64,000 nucleotides of DNA from positions 4,712,001 through 4,776,000 of the forward strand of contig NZ_CP108454.1 of assembly GCF_036240795.1 (NCBI RefSeq), given 5' to 3'. Made by a program: the position numbers and the translations under genes. The stretch comes from Streptomyces sp. NBC_01268 (GTDB taxonomy: Bacteria; Actinomycetota; Actinomycetes; Streptomycetales; Streptomycetaceae). Shown here in pieces: positions 1-7,865 of the stretch. Each line of letters starts with the position of its first letter. The first letter of the stretch is position 1. Under the pieces are notes generated by a model. It searched no databases. It was not told where the DNA came from and saw only the letters and a list, made by a program, of their open reading frames with translations.

Positions 1-2
1 GG

Positions 3-212
3 CTACGCGCGAGCGAGCGCGGCGTTGCCCCAGAACATGGCCTCTTCGATGGCGGTGATGGCGAGGGACTTCTCGCGGCCGTCGGGGCAGGTCTCGTTGA
101 TGTGGTCGGCGAGGCGCCGGCAGTGCTGACGCACGCTGGTGTGCGCGTCGCGCTTCTCGTCGGTGGTGGCGGCGTGGAACGCGAACCGGTGCTCGATGTC
201 CTCGGGGCTCAT
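3..212 (-). CDS. Acb2/Tad1-hook-like small phage protein (putative anti-CBASS/anti-Thoeris sponge)
   Basis: A 69-residue protein. The start is ATG at 212, with AGGAAGG about 9 nt upstream; TAG is at 3-5. It has the pattern I associate with the phage Acb2/Tad1 hook family (formerly a DUF): an RF-aromatic-H motif (residues 9-13), two helices, then PDGREKSLAITAIEEAMFW (43-61) followed by NAALAR. Known members bind cyclic oligonucleotides or gcADPR and so blind CBASS or Thoeris defences. That role is inferred here from sequence resemblance. It follows a hairpin downstream of the lipoprotein gene and opens with the GACCAGGA leader seen elsewhere in the prophage. The family assignment is from memory of the motif, not a search. 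Confidence 0.72.
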   Translation of the reverse strand: MSPEDIEHRFAFHAATTDEKRDAHTSVRQHCRRLADHINETCPDGREKSLAITAIEEAMFWGNAALARA

Positions 213-243
213 GTCGTGCGGCCTTCCTGGTCGGGGTATGGCG

Positions 244-277
244 ACGGCCCGGCACCCCAGTGCGGGGGCCGGGCCGT
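244..277 (-). terminator. Hairpin terminator after the prophage lipoprotein gene
   Basis: Perfect 10-bp inverted repeat: ACGGCCCGGC at 244-253 and GCCGGGCCGT at 268-277. It lies just past the stop of the leftward lipoprotein gene and has no T-run, as is usual in Streptomyces. Confidence 0.55.
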
Positions 278-289
278 CAGGGGCGCGGA

Positions 290-688
290 TCAGGTGGTGC
301 AGAAACCGGACTTCTTGAGTGCCTCGTTGATGGCCTTGCCCTGGGTTTCCGTGGTCGTGACGTCCTTGTAGGTGAAGCGCTGGGACGCGGTCCAATCCAG
401 CTTGGATGCGCCACCGTTGATGGCCTGGCACTGGTTGCGGGCCGCGTCTACGGCCTTGTCCTCGTAGCGGACGGTTTCCGGGGCTGCGGTCTTGAGCGCG
501 GCGAGAAGGTCGGCGCGGACCTGGCCGGTCGGCTCGGGCGGCAGTCCGGACTTCGGGGCTGCGGCGGTCGTGGTGGGCGCCGGCGCGGTGGCGGACGGCT
601 TGGCCTCGGGCGCGGTCTCGTCGCCGCTGCACGCGGTGAGGGTGAGCAGGGCGGCGGCGGACAGGACGGCGGCGGCGGTGCGGTTCAC
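290..688 (-). CDS. Prophage lipoprotein, function unknown
   Basis: Chosen start is GTG at 688, preceded by AGGGGG about 8 nt upstream. The resulting 132-residue protein begins with a short Arg-containing n-region, a hydrophobic stretch and a lipobox ending LTAC near residue 20, then an Ala/Pro/Thr-rich linker. The mature domain (about residues 55-132) has two Cys that could form a disulphide and matches no family I recognise. A surface lipoprotein expressed from an early prophage operon could change cell-surface properties, for example superinfection exclusion, but that is only a guess. GC-rich hairpins on both sides suggest it is its own transcription unit. Confidence 0.7.
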   Translation of the reverse strand: MNRTAAAVLSAAALLTLTACSGDETAPEAKPSATAPAPTTTAAAPKSGLPPEPTGQVRADLLAALKTAAPETVRYEDKAVDAARNQCQAINGGASKLDWTASQRFTYKDVTTTETQGKAINEALKKSGFCTT

Positions 689-759
689 GGGTGGATCCCC
701 CTGGACGTACGGATGGGTCACGGGTGTGACTCGTGAGGCGTCCGAAGGGTTGCACGTGG

Positions 760-791
760 AACGCCCCGCCGCACGGGAGCGGCGGGGCGTT
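760..791. terminator. GC-rich hairpin between two leftward prophage genes
   Basis: AACGCCCCGCCGC (760-772) pairs perfectly with GCGGCGGGGCGTT (779-791) around a 6-nt loop. It lies between the RHH-like gene and the lipoprotein gene, and is symmetric enough to work in either direction. Confidence 0.6.
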
Positions 792-911
792 CGGGGTGGT
801 GATCGTGGGGGGGGCGTCCGATTCCGGGCACGCCGGGGTCGCCCCCGATTAGATCACGGAACGGTAACGACGTCCAGCGCGGGCGCGGGCGGGGCCGCGA
901 CCGGTCGGCCG

Positions 912-955
912 ACGTCCGACAGTCGGGGCCCGAGTGTCCTACGGCTGTCGGACGT
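912..955. repeat. Inverted repeat ACGTCCGACAG/CTGTCGGACGT over a gene end
   Basis: Perfect 11-bp arms (912-922 and 945-955) bracket the stop codon (939-941) of the leftward RHH-like gene. They belong to a local cluster of eight GTCCGAC/GTCGGAC heptamers between 914 and 1233. It could be a terminator or a protein-binding array. Confidence 0.5.
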
Positions 956-1355
956 TCAGGCCGGCGATGGGGCCGGGGCGGCGCGGGCTGGGACGGGTGC
1001 CGGGGACCTGCGCCGGCGGCTGTCCGACGGTCGGGGCCGGGGGCGTCCGACGGACGTCATACCCGCTGGTCATGGCGTCCGACGGGTTGGGCTGCGGCGG
1101 GGCCGGGGCGAGGTCTCGTTCGAGCTGGTAGGCGAGCAAGACCGGCGCGGTGCCGACGGGCACGACGCCCTCGGCCCATGCGGTGCGGTACACGTCGGCG
1201 ACCAGTCGGACGCACTGTCGGACGGCGTCGGACAGATTGGCGCCCGTGCGCATCACGACGGCGAGGTCGGCGGCGAGCTGGTCGTCGACGCGGACCGATG
1301 GGCGGGTGCCGGCCTTCGGTGGGGTGGGCCGCTGGGTACGCTTGGCGGTAGTCAT
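939..1355 (-). CDS. Small prophage protein with possible ribbon-helix-helix domain
   Basis: 138 residues starting at ATG 1355, with an AGGAG-containing leader. Residues about 18-56 (a basic strand SVRVDD followed by two helices with the NLSDAVRQ turn) look like an RHH/MetJ-Arc DNA-binding fold. Residues 80-138 are a Pro/Arg-rich low-complexity tail. A DNA-binding role is inference. The DNA encoding its tail carries clustered GTCCGAC heptamers that could be its own or another protein's sites. No neighbour overlaps it, so it is probably expressed separately. Confidence 0.6.
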   Translation of the reverse strand: MTTAKRTQRPTPPKAGTRPSVRVDDQLAADLAVVMRTGANLSDAVRQCVRLVADVYRTAWAEGVVPVGTAPVLLAYQLERDLAPAPPQPNPSDAMTSGYDVRRTPPAPTVGQPPAQVPGTRPSPRRPGPIAGLNVRQP

Positions 1356-1381
1356 GACGGGGGTTGCTCCTGTCGTGGTTA

Positions 1382-1417
1382 GGGCCCGTCCTGCGGTTGC
1401 GTCGCAGGTGCGGGCCC
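1382..1417 (-). terminator. Hairpin downstream of the long HTH protein gene
   Basis: GGGCCCG (1382-1388) pairs with CGGGCCC (1411-1417), with an inner CCTGCG/CGCAGG pair. It lies in the short gap between the gene ending at 1432 and the RHH-like gene. Confidence 0.45.
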
Positions 1418-1431
1418 GCTCTGTTCTCGGG

Positions 1432-2631
1432 CTAGTTGTCCCGGAGGATCTGGTAGACCCTGCCCTCGGTGAGGCCGGCGCGGCGTGCGATCTCCGGCAC
1501 CTTGTACCGGACGCGCTCGGCGCGGACGACTCGGGGCGTAACGGCGGCGGCGGCCTCGGCTACGGCCCGCAGCACTCGCAGGTTGTCGAGGGTGAACTGA
1601 TCGGCGAGGCGGTCGAGGAACGCGGCGCGTTCCTCCTCGTCGTCCTCGGTGCTCATCCACTCGTCGGCGATGTCCTCGAACGGCTTCCACTCGTCGAGGT
1701 CGTACGGGTTGGGGTCGCCCCGGCGGGCGCGGTCGGCGGCGGCCTCCCGCTCGTACTGCCCGAACAGGGCGATCATGTCGGCCATGAGGCGACTGGTTGC
1801 CGGGCCAGCTACCGGTTTGGTCCGGCGGTTCAGTTCGTCGGCAACCTGCTGAAGCGCGTCGACGGTCGCGCTCTCCTGCTCGGTGAGGGCGGAGTCGTCG
1901 GCGGGGGCCCACCCGGCGGCCGTGACTGCGCCCTCAGCGGCGGCCTGCTGACCGAGGAGGGTGGTCGGGTCGCCGGGGTGCGGGTGGCGGCGGGTGTAGG
2001 TCGCCTCCGTCGGCTCTTCGGCCTCGGTGGGCTCGTCCGGCTGCGGGGTGGCGTCCTCGCTCGGCTCGTCGACGGCTGCGTCGACCGGCTGCTCGGGTTC
2101 GTCGGCAGGGTCGGCGGTCTCGCGCCACGCCACGGTGTCCGTCTGGGCGAGGTCGAGGATGGCCCGGCGGAGAATCTCGGCTCGGGCTTCCCGGGGCTCG
2201 TTCTTGGCGCTGCGGGCGTACGCGAGGCAGGCGACAAGAGTGCGGCGGGCCCCGCTTCCGGGGTGGCCGGTGCCGGTCACGTAGCCGCGTTCGAGCAGCC
2301 CGTTGGAAAGCTGGTGGCTCATCTTGAGTCCCCCGTCGGCGAGCACGCCCACGTTGCGCCCGCTGCGCTCCCATGTGAGTTCGCGGCCAAGGACGATCAT
2401 TCTGTGCATCTCGTCGCGCTGCCGGTCGGTGGGGAGCTGCGGCCGACGAGCGGGGATGACGCGGATGGTGCGCTGCTCGTTCGCGAGGGTGATCGTGTAG
2501 TTGTTCGCGTCGGCGGTGATCGTGAACCCCTGGGCGTGTGCCTGCCGGATGAGGTGTACGGCGGTCGGCTCGTCGTATGTGTCGTACTCCGGGACGGCGT
2601 GACCGACCTCGGTGGTGATGTTGAACTTCAC
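1432..2631 (-). CDS. Prophage protein with C-terminal helix-turn-helix, function unknown
   Basis: Start is taken as GTG at 2631 (AGGA about 10 nt upstream), giving 399 residues. Translation upstream of it is low-complexity Pro/Arg and lies in a hairpin region. The N-terminal 150 residues form an alpha/beta domain I do not recognise. Residues about 185-245 are acidic Pro/Glu/Asp-rich linker. The last 25 residues (VPEIARRAGLTEGRVYQIL) are a clear helix-turn-helix of the sigma-region-4/MerR sort. It looks like a large phage DNA-binding protein; its target is unknown. Confidence 0.65.
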   Translation of the reverse strand: MKFNITTEVGHAVPEYDTYDEPTAVHLIRQAHAQGFTITADANNYTITLANEQRTIRVIPARRPQLPTDRQRDEMHRMIVLGRELTWERSGRNVGVLADGGLKMSHQLSNGLLERGYVTGTGHPGSGARRTLVACLAYARSAKNEPREARAEILRRAILDLAQTDTVAWRETADPADEPEQPVDAAVDEPSEDATPQPDEPTEAEEPTEATYTRRHPHPGDPTTLLGQQAAAEGAVTAAGWAPADDSALTEQESATVDALQQVADELNRRTKPVAGPATSRLMADMIALFGQYEREAAADRARRGDPNPYDLDEWKPFEDIADEWMSTEDDEEERAAFLDRLADQFTLDNLRVLRAVAEAAAAVTPRVVRAERVRYKVPEIARRAGLTEGRVYQILRDN

Positions 2632-2653
2632 GGCTGCTGTCCTGTCGGGTAGG

Positions 2654-2678
2654 GGCCCGCCCCGGGGTGGGGCGGGCC
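2654..2678 (-). terminator. GC-rich hairpin between leftward genes
   Basis: GGCCCGCCCC (2654-2663) and GGGGCGGGCC (2669-2678) are perfect 10-bp arms with a 5-nt loop. They sit just after the stop of the zinc-motif protein gene and before the GTG of the next gene. Confidence 0.6.
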
Positions 2679-2687
2679 GGTCGGGTC

Positions 2688-3992
2688 CTAGGCGGGGCGG
2701 TGTGCCATCACGCAGCGGTGGGTGTGCGGTTCGATCGTCCACCCGGCCTTGCGCAGCTTGTCGGCGCCGATTTCCAGCTCGACGGCGAACGGCTGGCCGC
2801 TCGGGCGGACGTAGCGGCCGGCCTCGATCCAGTAGACGGCGACGCGGCCGTGCCCTCGGGGGTCAACGAGGAATCCCCATGCGCTCGGCGTGTGGTCGGG
2901 GTCGCCGGGGTTGGCGGTTACATCGGTGTGGTCGGTCACCTCGGCGAGACGGAGAGGCGCGAGGGCGGCGACGGCGGCGCGGGCGTCCTCGTCGGTGGAG
3001 TGCTTGGGCGCGGTGCCCGGGGTGGTGCCGTTGTGGGAGACGATCACGCCCTCGATCACGCGGCGGGCGGGCGCCGGTGCGGTGGTGCGGGCGTCGATGC
3101 GGGCCTGAACGGCGGCGGGGACGGGCGCACCGTAGGCGTGGTGCTCGGTGGCGATCCGGTCGTCGGTCTCGGCGCGGTACGCCTCGCGGTCGGCGGTGGC
3201 CTTGGCCTTGATGCGGGTGAGGGTGTCGGGGTCCTGGCTCATGCGGACGACGAGCGGTTCGGCCGTGCTGGTGAACAGGGCTCCCTGATCGGCGGGGAGT
3301 TCGAACAGGCCGTCGTCGGTGTGCTCGCCGATCCACTCGCCTCGCCACGTGCCGGCGTTGGCGTCCGCCTCGGTGATGAGCTGGGTGGCGTACAGGGCCT
3401 CGGCGTCCTCGACGGTGGCGACGCGGGCCTCGACCTGCTCGGCGTGCTCGACGGCCTCGACCGTGCGGGTGGTGTCGGCGAACGCGGCGGCGGCCTGCTC
3501 CTCGGCGTGGTCGAGGTGGGCCTCGGTGTCGGCCTGTTCGACGGTCTCGGCGAACTGCACGGCGGCGGCGGCGAGGGGGGAGCGGGCGGCGAGGGCGAGG
3601 GCGTAGGCGCGCTCCTCGGCGGCCCGGACGCACGGGGCGCACAGTTCGGGTGCCTGCTCGTCGAGGCCGTCGTACTCGGTGACCTCGCGCCCGCACAGGG
3701 TGTCGTCGTTGTTGGAGTAGTGGACGCGGCGGCCCTTTCCGACGCGGGCGTACCGGACGCCGGCGCGCTCGGCGAGGGTGGGGCCGTCGATGCTGCGGTC
3801 GGCGGCGACCTGCTCGGCGGCCACGCGGTCGCGCTGCTCGGCCTTGGCGCACTGCTGGCACACGCCGGTGATGTAGCGGTGCTCGATGGGCGTGGCCTCG
3901 ACGGTGCGTCCGCAGTAGCTCGCGGACGTGCCGGGGCGGCGGTAGTGGCCGGCGCCACGGCTGCGGGGGTTGGCGGGGCGGTACAGGTCCAT
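2688..3992 (-). CDS. Prophage protein with paired Cys motifs and coiled-coil middle, function unknown
   Basis: 434 residues from ATG 3992. The leader AGACCAGGGAGCAACCCC directly precedes the ATG. The N-terminus carries two related zinc-ribbon-like units: CGR followed by CxxC at about residues 27-48, and CGRE followed by CxxC at about 100-122. A long Ala/Glu-rich helical region (about 125-205) follows, then a C-terminal domain ending in a Trp-rich beta segment (about 370-430). I cannot name it. Promoter-like sequence and a large inverted repeat (4069-4117) lie just upstream, so this is probably the first gene of its transcript. Confidence 0.65.
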   Translation of the reverse strand: MDLYRPANPRSRGAGHYRRPGTSASYCGRTVEATPIEHRYITGVCQQCAKAEQRDRVAAEQVAADRSIDGPTLAERAGVRYARVGKGRRVHYSNNDDTLCGREVTEYDGLDEQAPELCAPCVRAAEERAYALALAARSPLAAAAVQFAETVEQADTEAHLDHAEEQAAAAFADTTRTVEAVEHAEQVEARVATVEDAEALYATQLITEADANAGTWRGEWIGEHTDDGLFELPADQGALFTSTAEPLVVRMSQDPDTLTRIKAKATADREAYRAETDDRIATEHHAYGAPVPAAVQARIDARTTAPAPARRVIEGVIVSHNGTTPGTAPKHSTDEDARAAVAALAPLRLAEVTDHTDVTANPGDPDHTPSAWGFLVDPRGHGRVAVYWIEAGRYVRPSGQPFAVELEIGADKLRKAGWTIEPHTHRCVMAHRPA

Positions 3993-4068
3993 GGGGTTGC
4001 TCCCTGGTCTCTGGTGGGGGCCGGGTTGCGTCCGGCCGGGGTGTCGGGTTGCGTCCGACGAGAACGAC

Positions 4069-4117
4069 TGTAGCCGTTACTGTAGCGACTACACAAGTGG
4101 CTACAGTAACGGCTACA
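4069..4117. promoter_or_regulatory. 18-bp perfect inverted repeat over a leftward promoter
   Basis: Arms 4069-4086 (TGTAGCCGTTACTGTAGC) and 4100-4117 are exact reverse complements separated by 13 bp, in a stretch with far lower GC than its surroundings. On the minus strand, TTGTGT followed 18 bp later by TACAGT makes a plausible promoter firing into the gene starting at 3992. The repeat covers both elements, as an operator would. A structured RNA is the alternative. Confidence 0.6.
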
Positions 4118-4150
4118 CAAGGAACTGCGTTCGAACGGTGCCGAGTTGGG

Positions 4151-4975
4151 CTAAGCGGCCCGGCGGCGGCCGTCGAGGGCGGCCCACAGTGCGGCGAGGT
4201 CCGCCCCCCGCCACGTACGCCGGCCCCGGTCGAGGTCGGCAGGGGCCGGGCACTGCTCCCCGGTCTGGCACGTCGCGGACGGCTCCCCGCCGGGCACCGT
4301 GCGGGCGAGCAGCTCGCCCCCGCACCACGGGCACGGGTCGGGGAGGACGGTCGTGCGGCCGTCCCGGCCGAGGGCGGTCTCGACACGACGGCGGGCGCGG
4401 CGGGCGACCGTGGCGAGGTCGGCGAGGACGTCGTCGCCGAGGGGAGAGAACATCCGGTCGTCCTGGTCCTCGCCGAGGGCGCGCCCCTCCAGCCACACGG
4501 CGGCCCAGTGCAGACCGTGTGCGCGGGATCCGGGGGCGTGCGTCCGGCCGGACGGGCCGACAGTGGACGGCGTCCAGCGGCGCGGGTCGGCGCGGTCGCT
4601 CTCGTCGACGACGACGCGCATGGTGCCGGTGGTCGCCGTGCCCCCGCCGCGCAGGTGGGCGCGTACCGGGCGCTGGTAGCGGGCGGCGATGCTGTCGCAC
4701 GCGGTGAAGAGCGCGGCCTCGACGGCGAGGGCGGCGTCGAGGGCGGTCAAGTTGGCCGGCGCGGGGTGCTGGCGGAGCACCAGGGGCATACGGCCGGCGG
4801 CCGGCTCGTCCTCGACGGCGGCGAGGAGGTCGCGGATGTTGTCGACGGGCGGCCACGTGTCGGCGGGGCGCTGCTCGATCGCGACGAGCAGGTCGCCCCA
4901 CTGCTCGCGGACGGCCCGCAGGTCGGCGGCGGTGGTGAGGGCGTGCTCGGGGAGCGCGGTCGGGGTGGTGGTCAT
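4151..4975 (-). CDS. Prophage protein with C-terminal zinc ribbon, function unknown
   Basis: 274 residues. Its ATG at 4975 overlaps the stop of the upstream coiled-coil gene (ATGA), so translation is probably coupled. The N-terminal 190 residues are helical with no recognisable motif. Residues about 213-242 hold CPWCGGEL and then CQTGEQC, a CxxC...CxxxxxC zinc ribbon. Such ribbons are common in phage nucleic-acid-binding proteins, but no activity can be assigned. Confidence 0.65.
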   Translation of the reverse strand: MTTTPTALPEHALTTAADLRAVREQWGDLLVAIEQRPADTWPPVDNIRDLLAAVEDEPAAGRMPLVLRQHPAPANLTALDAALAVEAALFTACDSIAARYQRPVRAHLRGGGTATTGTMRVVVDESDRADPRRWTPSTVGPSGRTHAPGSRAHGLHWAAVWLEGRALGEDQDDRMFSPLGDDVLADLATVARRARRRVETALGRDGRTTVLPDPCPWCGGELLARTVPGGEPSATCQTGEQCPAPADLDRGRRTWRGADLAALWAALDGRRRAA

Positions 4976-6144
4976 GGCTGGTCCTTCCTGGCCTGCTCGA
5001 TCGCGGCGTACAGGCGGTCGGCGATGTCGGCGGGGTGCGTGGTCCCGAGCTGGTTGGCGGCGCGGCCGGCTGCGTCGAGCAGGCCGTCGAGGCGGGCGCG
5101 GGTGGCGGCGTAGAGGCGGGACGCGTGCTGTTCACGGGGGCACCCGCAGGTGACGCACTCGGCGGCGAGGCGCCGGCGGTACTCCCACACGCGCTGACTG
5201 GCCTTGACCGCGTACTTCCGCTGCCGGTTGCGCTCGGCCTCGGCGGTGGTGGCGCGCTTCTCGGCCCGCTCGACGCGGGTGCGGAGCCGGGTGACGCGGT
5301 GCCGCATCGCTTCGGCCTCGTGCGTGGCGGTGTCGGCGCGCTCGTCGGCGGCCCGCTCGGCGGCGGTTCGGCGGTCGCGTGCTTCCCGGCCGGCCTGCTC
5401 GGCGGTGTAGCCGTAGCGCATCCCGAGGTGCGCCCACACGTCCGCCCATGTGCGGGCGGCGCGGACGTGGGCGAGGAGGGCCTCGGCGCGGTCGGCGCGC
5501 TGCTTCTCGGTGGCGAGGGCGACGGCGTGCTCGCGGGCCTGCTCGTCGAGGGCGGCGGCTTGGGTCTCGGCGGCGGCGGCGTACGCGGCGGCGGCGCGGG
5601 CGGCGACGGGGGTAAGTCCCCGGTGCTCGCCGAGGATTGCGAGGACGTCGCCGTACGTCTCGGCTCGGTGCAGCCGGTCGAGGAACGCCTCGGCGGTGTC
5701 GGCGCGGTGGGCCTGTCGGTCGATGCGCTCCTCGTGGGCCATGGCGGCGCACTCGCCGGCGCGGGCGAGGGCCTGGTCGCGCTCGGCCATCACACGCGCT
5801 GCTCCGTCGGCTCGGCCGGCGTCGACGGCGTGCAACAGGTCGATGCGGTGCCGGGCCTCGGCGAGCTGCTCCTCGACTCGGGCGCGGTCCTCCTCGGCCT
5901 CGACGATCGCCGCGTCGGCGGCGGCGAGGCGGTCGCGCATCTGCTGCATGGCGCGGTCCTGCCCGCGTGCGGTGGAGCGGAGTTGGTCCGCCGTGGCGGC
6001 CTCGGTGAGGGCGTACTCGCGGAGCGCGTCCGCTTCGGCGGGCGACAGTCGGTCGGCGCGGTCGAGGAGGACCTCGAACTTGATGCGGCGGGCGAGGCGG
6101 TCGTCGGCGTGCTTCCTGCGGGCGGCCATGGTGCGGCGGGTCAT
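4972..6144 (-). CDS. Long coiled-coil prophage protein
   Basis: Start at ATG 6144, inside an ATGA overlap with the small membrane protein gene; GAAGGA lies about 10 nt upstream. The 390 residues are almost entirely Ala/Arg/Glu-rich heptad helix (about residues 40-340). Near residue 330 is a CxxC-x4-H group (CVTCGCPREQH) that could bind a metal. Position between replication-type genes and zinc-ribbon genes suggests a structural or scaffold role in the early programme, but nothing in it is diagnostic. Confidence 0.6.
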   Translation of the reverse strand: MTRRTMAARRKHADDRLARRIKFEVLLDRADRLSPAEADALREYALTEAATADQLRSTARGQDRAMQQMRDRLAAADAAIVEAEEDRARVEEQLAEARHRIDLLHAVDAGRADGAARVMAERDQALARAGECAAMAHEERIDRQAHRADTAEAFLDRLHRAETYGDVLAILGEHRGLTPVAARAAAAYAAAAETQAAALDEQAREHAVALATEKQRADRAEALLAHVRAARTWADVWAHLGMRYGYTAEQAGREARDRRTAAERAADERADTATHEAEAMRHRVTRLRTRVERAEKRATTAEAERNRQRKYAVKASQRVWEYRRRLAAECVTCGCPREQHASRLYAATRARLDGLLDAAGRAANQLGTTHPADIADRLYAAIEQARKDQP

Positions 6145-6254
6145 CGGCGCTGGTCCTTCGTGCGGCGGTGGTAGCGGGCGGGGTGGCCGAGGGGGACGGC
6201 CGCGCACAGGCTCACGAGGAGGACGTACGCGGCCGTGCACAGGAATCCGGTCAC
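6141..6254 (-). CDS. 37-residue single-helix membrane protein
   Basis: GTG at 6254 overlaps the stop of the upstream gene (GTGA), and its own stop overlaps the ATG of the coiled-coil gene (ATGA). It is therefore locked into the operon by two 4-nt overlaps. Residues 3-22 form one hydrophobic helix (two Cys, no charge); the last 13 residues are strongly basic, predicting a cytoplasmic C-terminus. It is too short to classify. Small membrane proteins of this kind in phages can be holin-like, superinfection-exclusion or host-interaction factors. Confidence 0.55.
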   Translation of the reverse strand: MTGFLCTAAYVLLVSLCAAVPLGHPARYHRRTKDQRR

Positions 6255-6820
6255 CCGTCGGTGCGCTGCTCGGCGGCGCGCTCCCGGCCGTACGCGGCGC
6301 GGTTGCGGCGGCCGGCCGCGAGGATGTCGCCGGCGGCGTCGGCGAGGGTGGCGAGCAGGGCGTCGAGCGGGTTGGTGGGGCGCTGCTGGGCCTCGGCGTC
6401 GAGGCGGTTGGCGAGGTGCCGGAGCGCGCACGCGACGTGGGCGGGGTTGAGCCCCTTCGTCTGGACGTCGGCGCGGAGCGCGTCCGGGTCGCTGCCCTCG
6501 GGCTGGATGACGACCACGGCGGCGGGGGCCGTAGCGGACACGGTGACCCGGTCGTTGGCGGCGTTGTACGTGATCGGGCCCTCGGGGGTGTCGAGGGCGT
6601 AGCACTTCCGGAACACCGACTCGCTTGCGGCGCTGCTCGTCTTGACGGGCCGGCCGAGGTGGTCGGTGGACTGGATGTCGTGGGCGATGGTCGGCTCGTC
6701 CCGGCCCTCGCCGAGGTAGACCTCGGTCACGGTGATGCGGTCCTCGGCCTTGCGGTGGACGTTGTACGGCGTGGGCCGGTACGTCTGTCCGGGCTCGATC
6801 GGGGCGGGGGTCTGGCTCAT
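6251..6820 (-). CDS. Prophage protein of unknown function
   Basis: 189 residues from ATG 6820. The leader GAGACCAGGAGCACCCCACC is shared with the WhiB gene. The N-terminal half is beta-rich with alternating charged and hydrophobic residues; the C-terminal half (about 110-185) is helical and Ala/Arg-rich. I recognise no family. It heads a run of genes joined by 4-nt overlaps down to 4151. Confidence 0.6.
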   Translation of the reverse strand: MSQTPAPIEPGQTYRPTPYNVHRKAEDRITVTEVYLGEGRDEPTIAHDIQSTDHLGRPVKTSSAASESVFRKCYALDTPEGPITYNAANDRVTVSATAPAAVVVIQPEGSDPDALRADVQTKGLNPAHVACALRHLANRLDAEAQQRPTNPLDALLATLADAAGDILAAGRRNRAAYGRERAAEQRTDG

Positions 6821-6899
6821 GGTGGGGTGCTCCTGGTCTCGGTTGTGGCGAGGTGCTCGCGCGCGCGGCCGGCCCGGCGACCGGTCGTCGGCGGCGCGG

Positions 6900-7361
6900 T
6901 CAGTAGGCGGGGCCGTTGGTGTTCCACTGGTCGTACTGGGGCTGCTGCTGGCCGTATCCGCCCGGCTGCTGCTGGGAGTTGCCTCCCTGGCGGTTGCCGG
7001 TGGTCTTGGTGACCTGCGCGGTGGCGTTGCGGAGCGAGGGGGCGACTTCCTCGGCCTCGATCTCGACGACCGTGCGCTTGACTCCCTGGTTGTCCTCGTA
7101 GGAGCGCTGGCGGAGGGTGCCGACGACGACGACGCGGGCGCCGCGCTGAATGCTGGCGGCGACGTTCTCGCCGAGGGAGCGCCATGCGGTCACGGTCATG
7201 AACAGGGACTCGCCGTCCTGCCACTGGCCGGACTGCTTGTCGTAGGTGCGGGGGGTCGAGGCGATGCGGAACTTGGCGACGGCGTGTCCGGCGCCGGTGT
7301 GCCTGAGTTCGGGGTCGTCGACGAGGTTTCCGGCGAGGGTGATGGTGGTTTCTCCGGCCAT
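6900..7361 (-). CDS. ssb: Single-stranded DNA-binding protein
   Basis: 153 residues starting at ATG 7361, which overlaps the stop of the HNH gene (ATGA). Residues 1-110 are a typical bacterial SSB OB-fold: [14 protein letters not shown] at the start, [20 protein letters not shown] in the middle, and basic strands near residue 90. Residues 118-153 are a Gly/Gln/Asn-rich tail. It ends NGPAY rather than in the acidic DDDIPF-type tip that recruits host repair proteins, so this phage SSB may work only with phage partners. It presumably coats ssDNA during replication and ERF-mediated annealing. Confidence 0.93.
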   Translation of the reverse strand: MAGETTITLAGNLVDDPELRHTGAGHAVAKFRIASTPRTYDKQSGQWQDGESLFMTVTAWRSLGENVAASIQRGARVVVVGTLRQRSYEDNQGVKRTVVEIEAEEVAPSLRNATAQVTKTTGNRQGGNSQQQPGGYGQQQPQYDQWNTNGPAY

Positions 7362-7822
7362 CAAGCGGCCTGCCTTTCGGTGGTGGGTCGGCGGCACGCA
7401 CGGCAAGCGCGGGCGCCGTTGGGGCGTACGTAGGTGTTGGTGGTGTCGAAGGGATGGCCTCGGTGGCACGCCACCTTCCGCGCGTTGATGGCCGTAGGGC
7501 CGTTGCTGCGGAGGGTGTTGGTGCGGTGGTCGGTGAGTTCGAGGTGCTTGGGGTTCACGCAGTTGCGGCGGCGGCATCGGTGGTCGACCTCGGCGCCGGC
7601 GGGAATGGGGCCTCTGGCCTGTTCGTAGGCGTACTGGTGGGCGCGGACGGTGCGGCCGTCGGCCTTGAAAGCCCCGTAGAACTCGCCGTGTTCTCCGGCG
7701 TCGTGGGGGCGCTTGCTGCGGGCTCCGCCGGTCCACAGGTGGCAGGGGCCGGGGGCGTTTCGGTAGAGGCTGACGGGGCCGGCGGGGTCGACCTTGGCGG
7801 CGAAGCGCTCGGGGGTGATCAC
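7361..7822 (-). CDS. HNH endonuclease-type protein
   Basis: The start is placed at GTG 7822, where AGGAGG lies 8 nt upstream (153 residues). An upstream ATG would add 21 residues without an RBS. The HNH core is at residues 79-98, [20 protein letters not shown], with His81, Asn90 and His93 in the expected places. A C-terminal CHRGH...CRACRR group probably binds structural zinc. Such proteins in phages are free-standing homing endonucleases or DNA-processing nucleases. Here it is co-translated with SSB in an early operon. Confidence 0.85.
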   Translation of the reverse strand: MITPERFAAKVDPAGPVSLYRNAPGPCHLWTGGARSKRPHDAGEHGEFYGAFKADGRTVRAHQYAYEQARGPIPAGAEVDHRCRRRNCVNPKHLELTDHRTNTLRSNGPTAINARKVACHRGHPFDTTNTYVRPNGARACRACRRPTTERQAA

Positions 7823-7865
7823 GGGTCGGTCCTCCTGCTCTACGTGCTGAGCGTGTGCTCGCGGT

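Noticed and set aside
492..1382. Long plus-strand frames across the leftward prophage genes (also near 1150-2650, 2667-4073, 5450-7012, 8158-9300, 11008-12453)
   Set aside because: They are GC-skew shadows: repetitive Gly/Arg/Val composition, no RBS, antisense to genes with clear domains.
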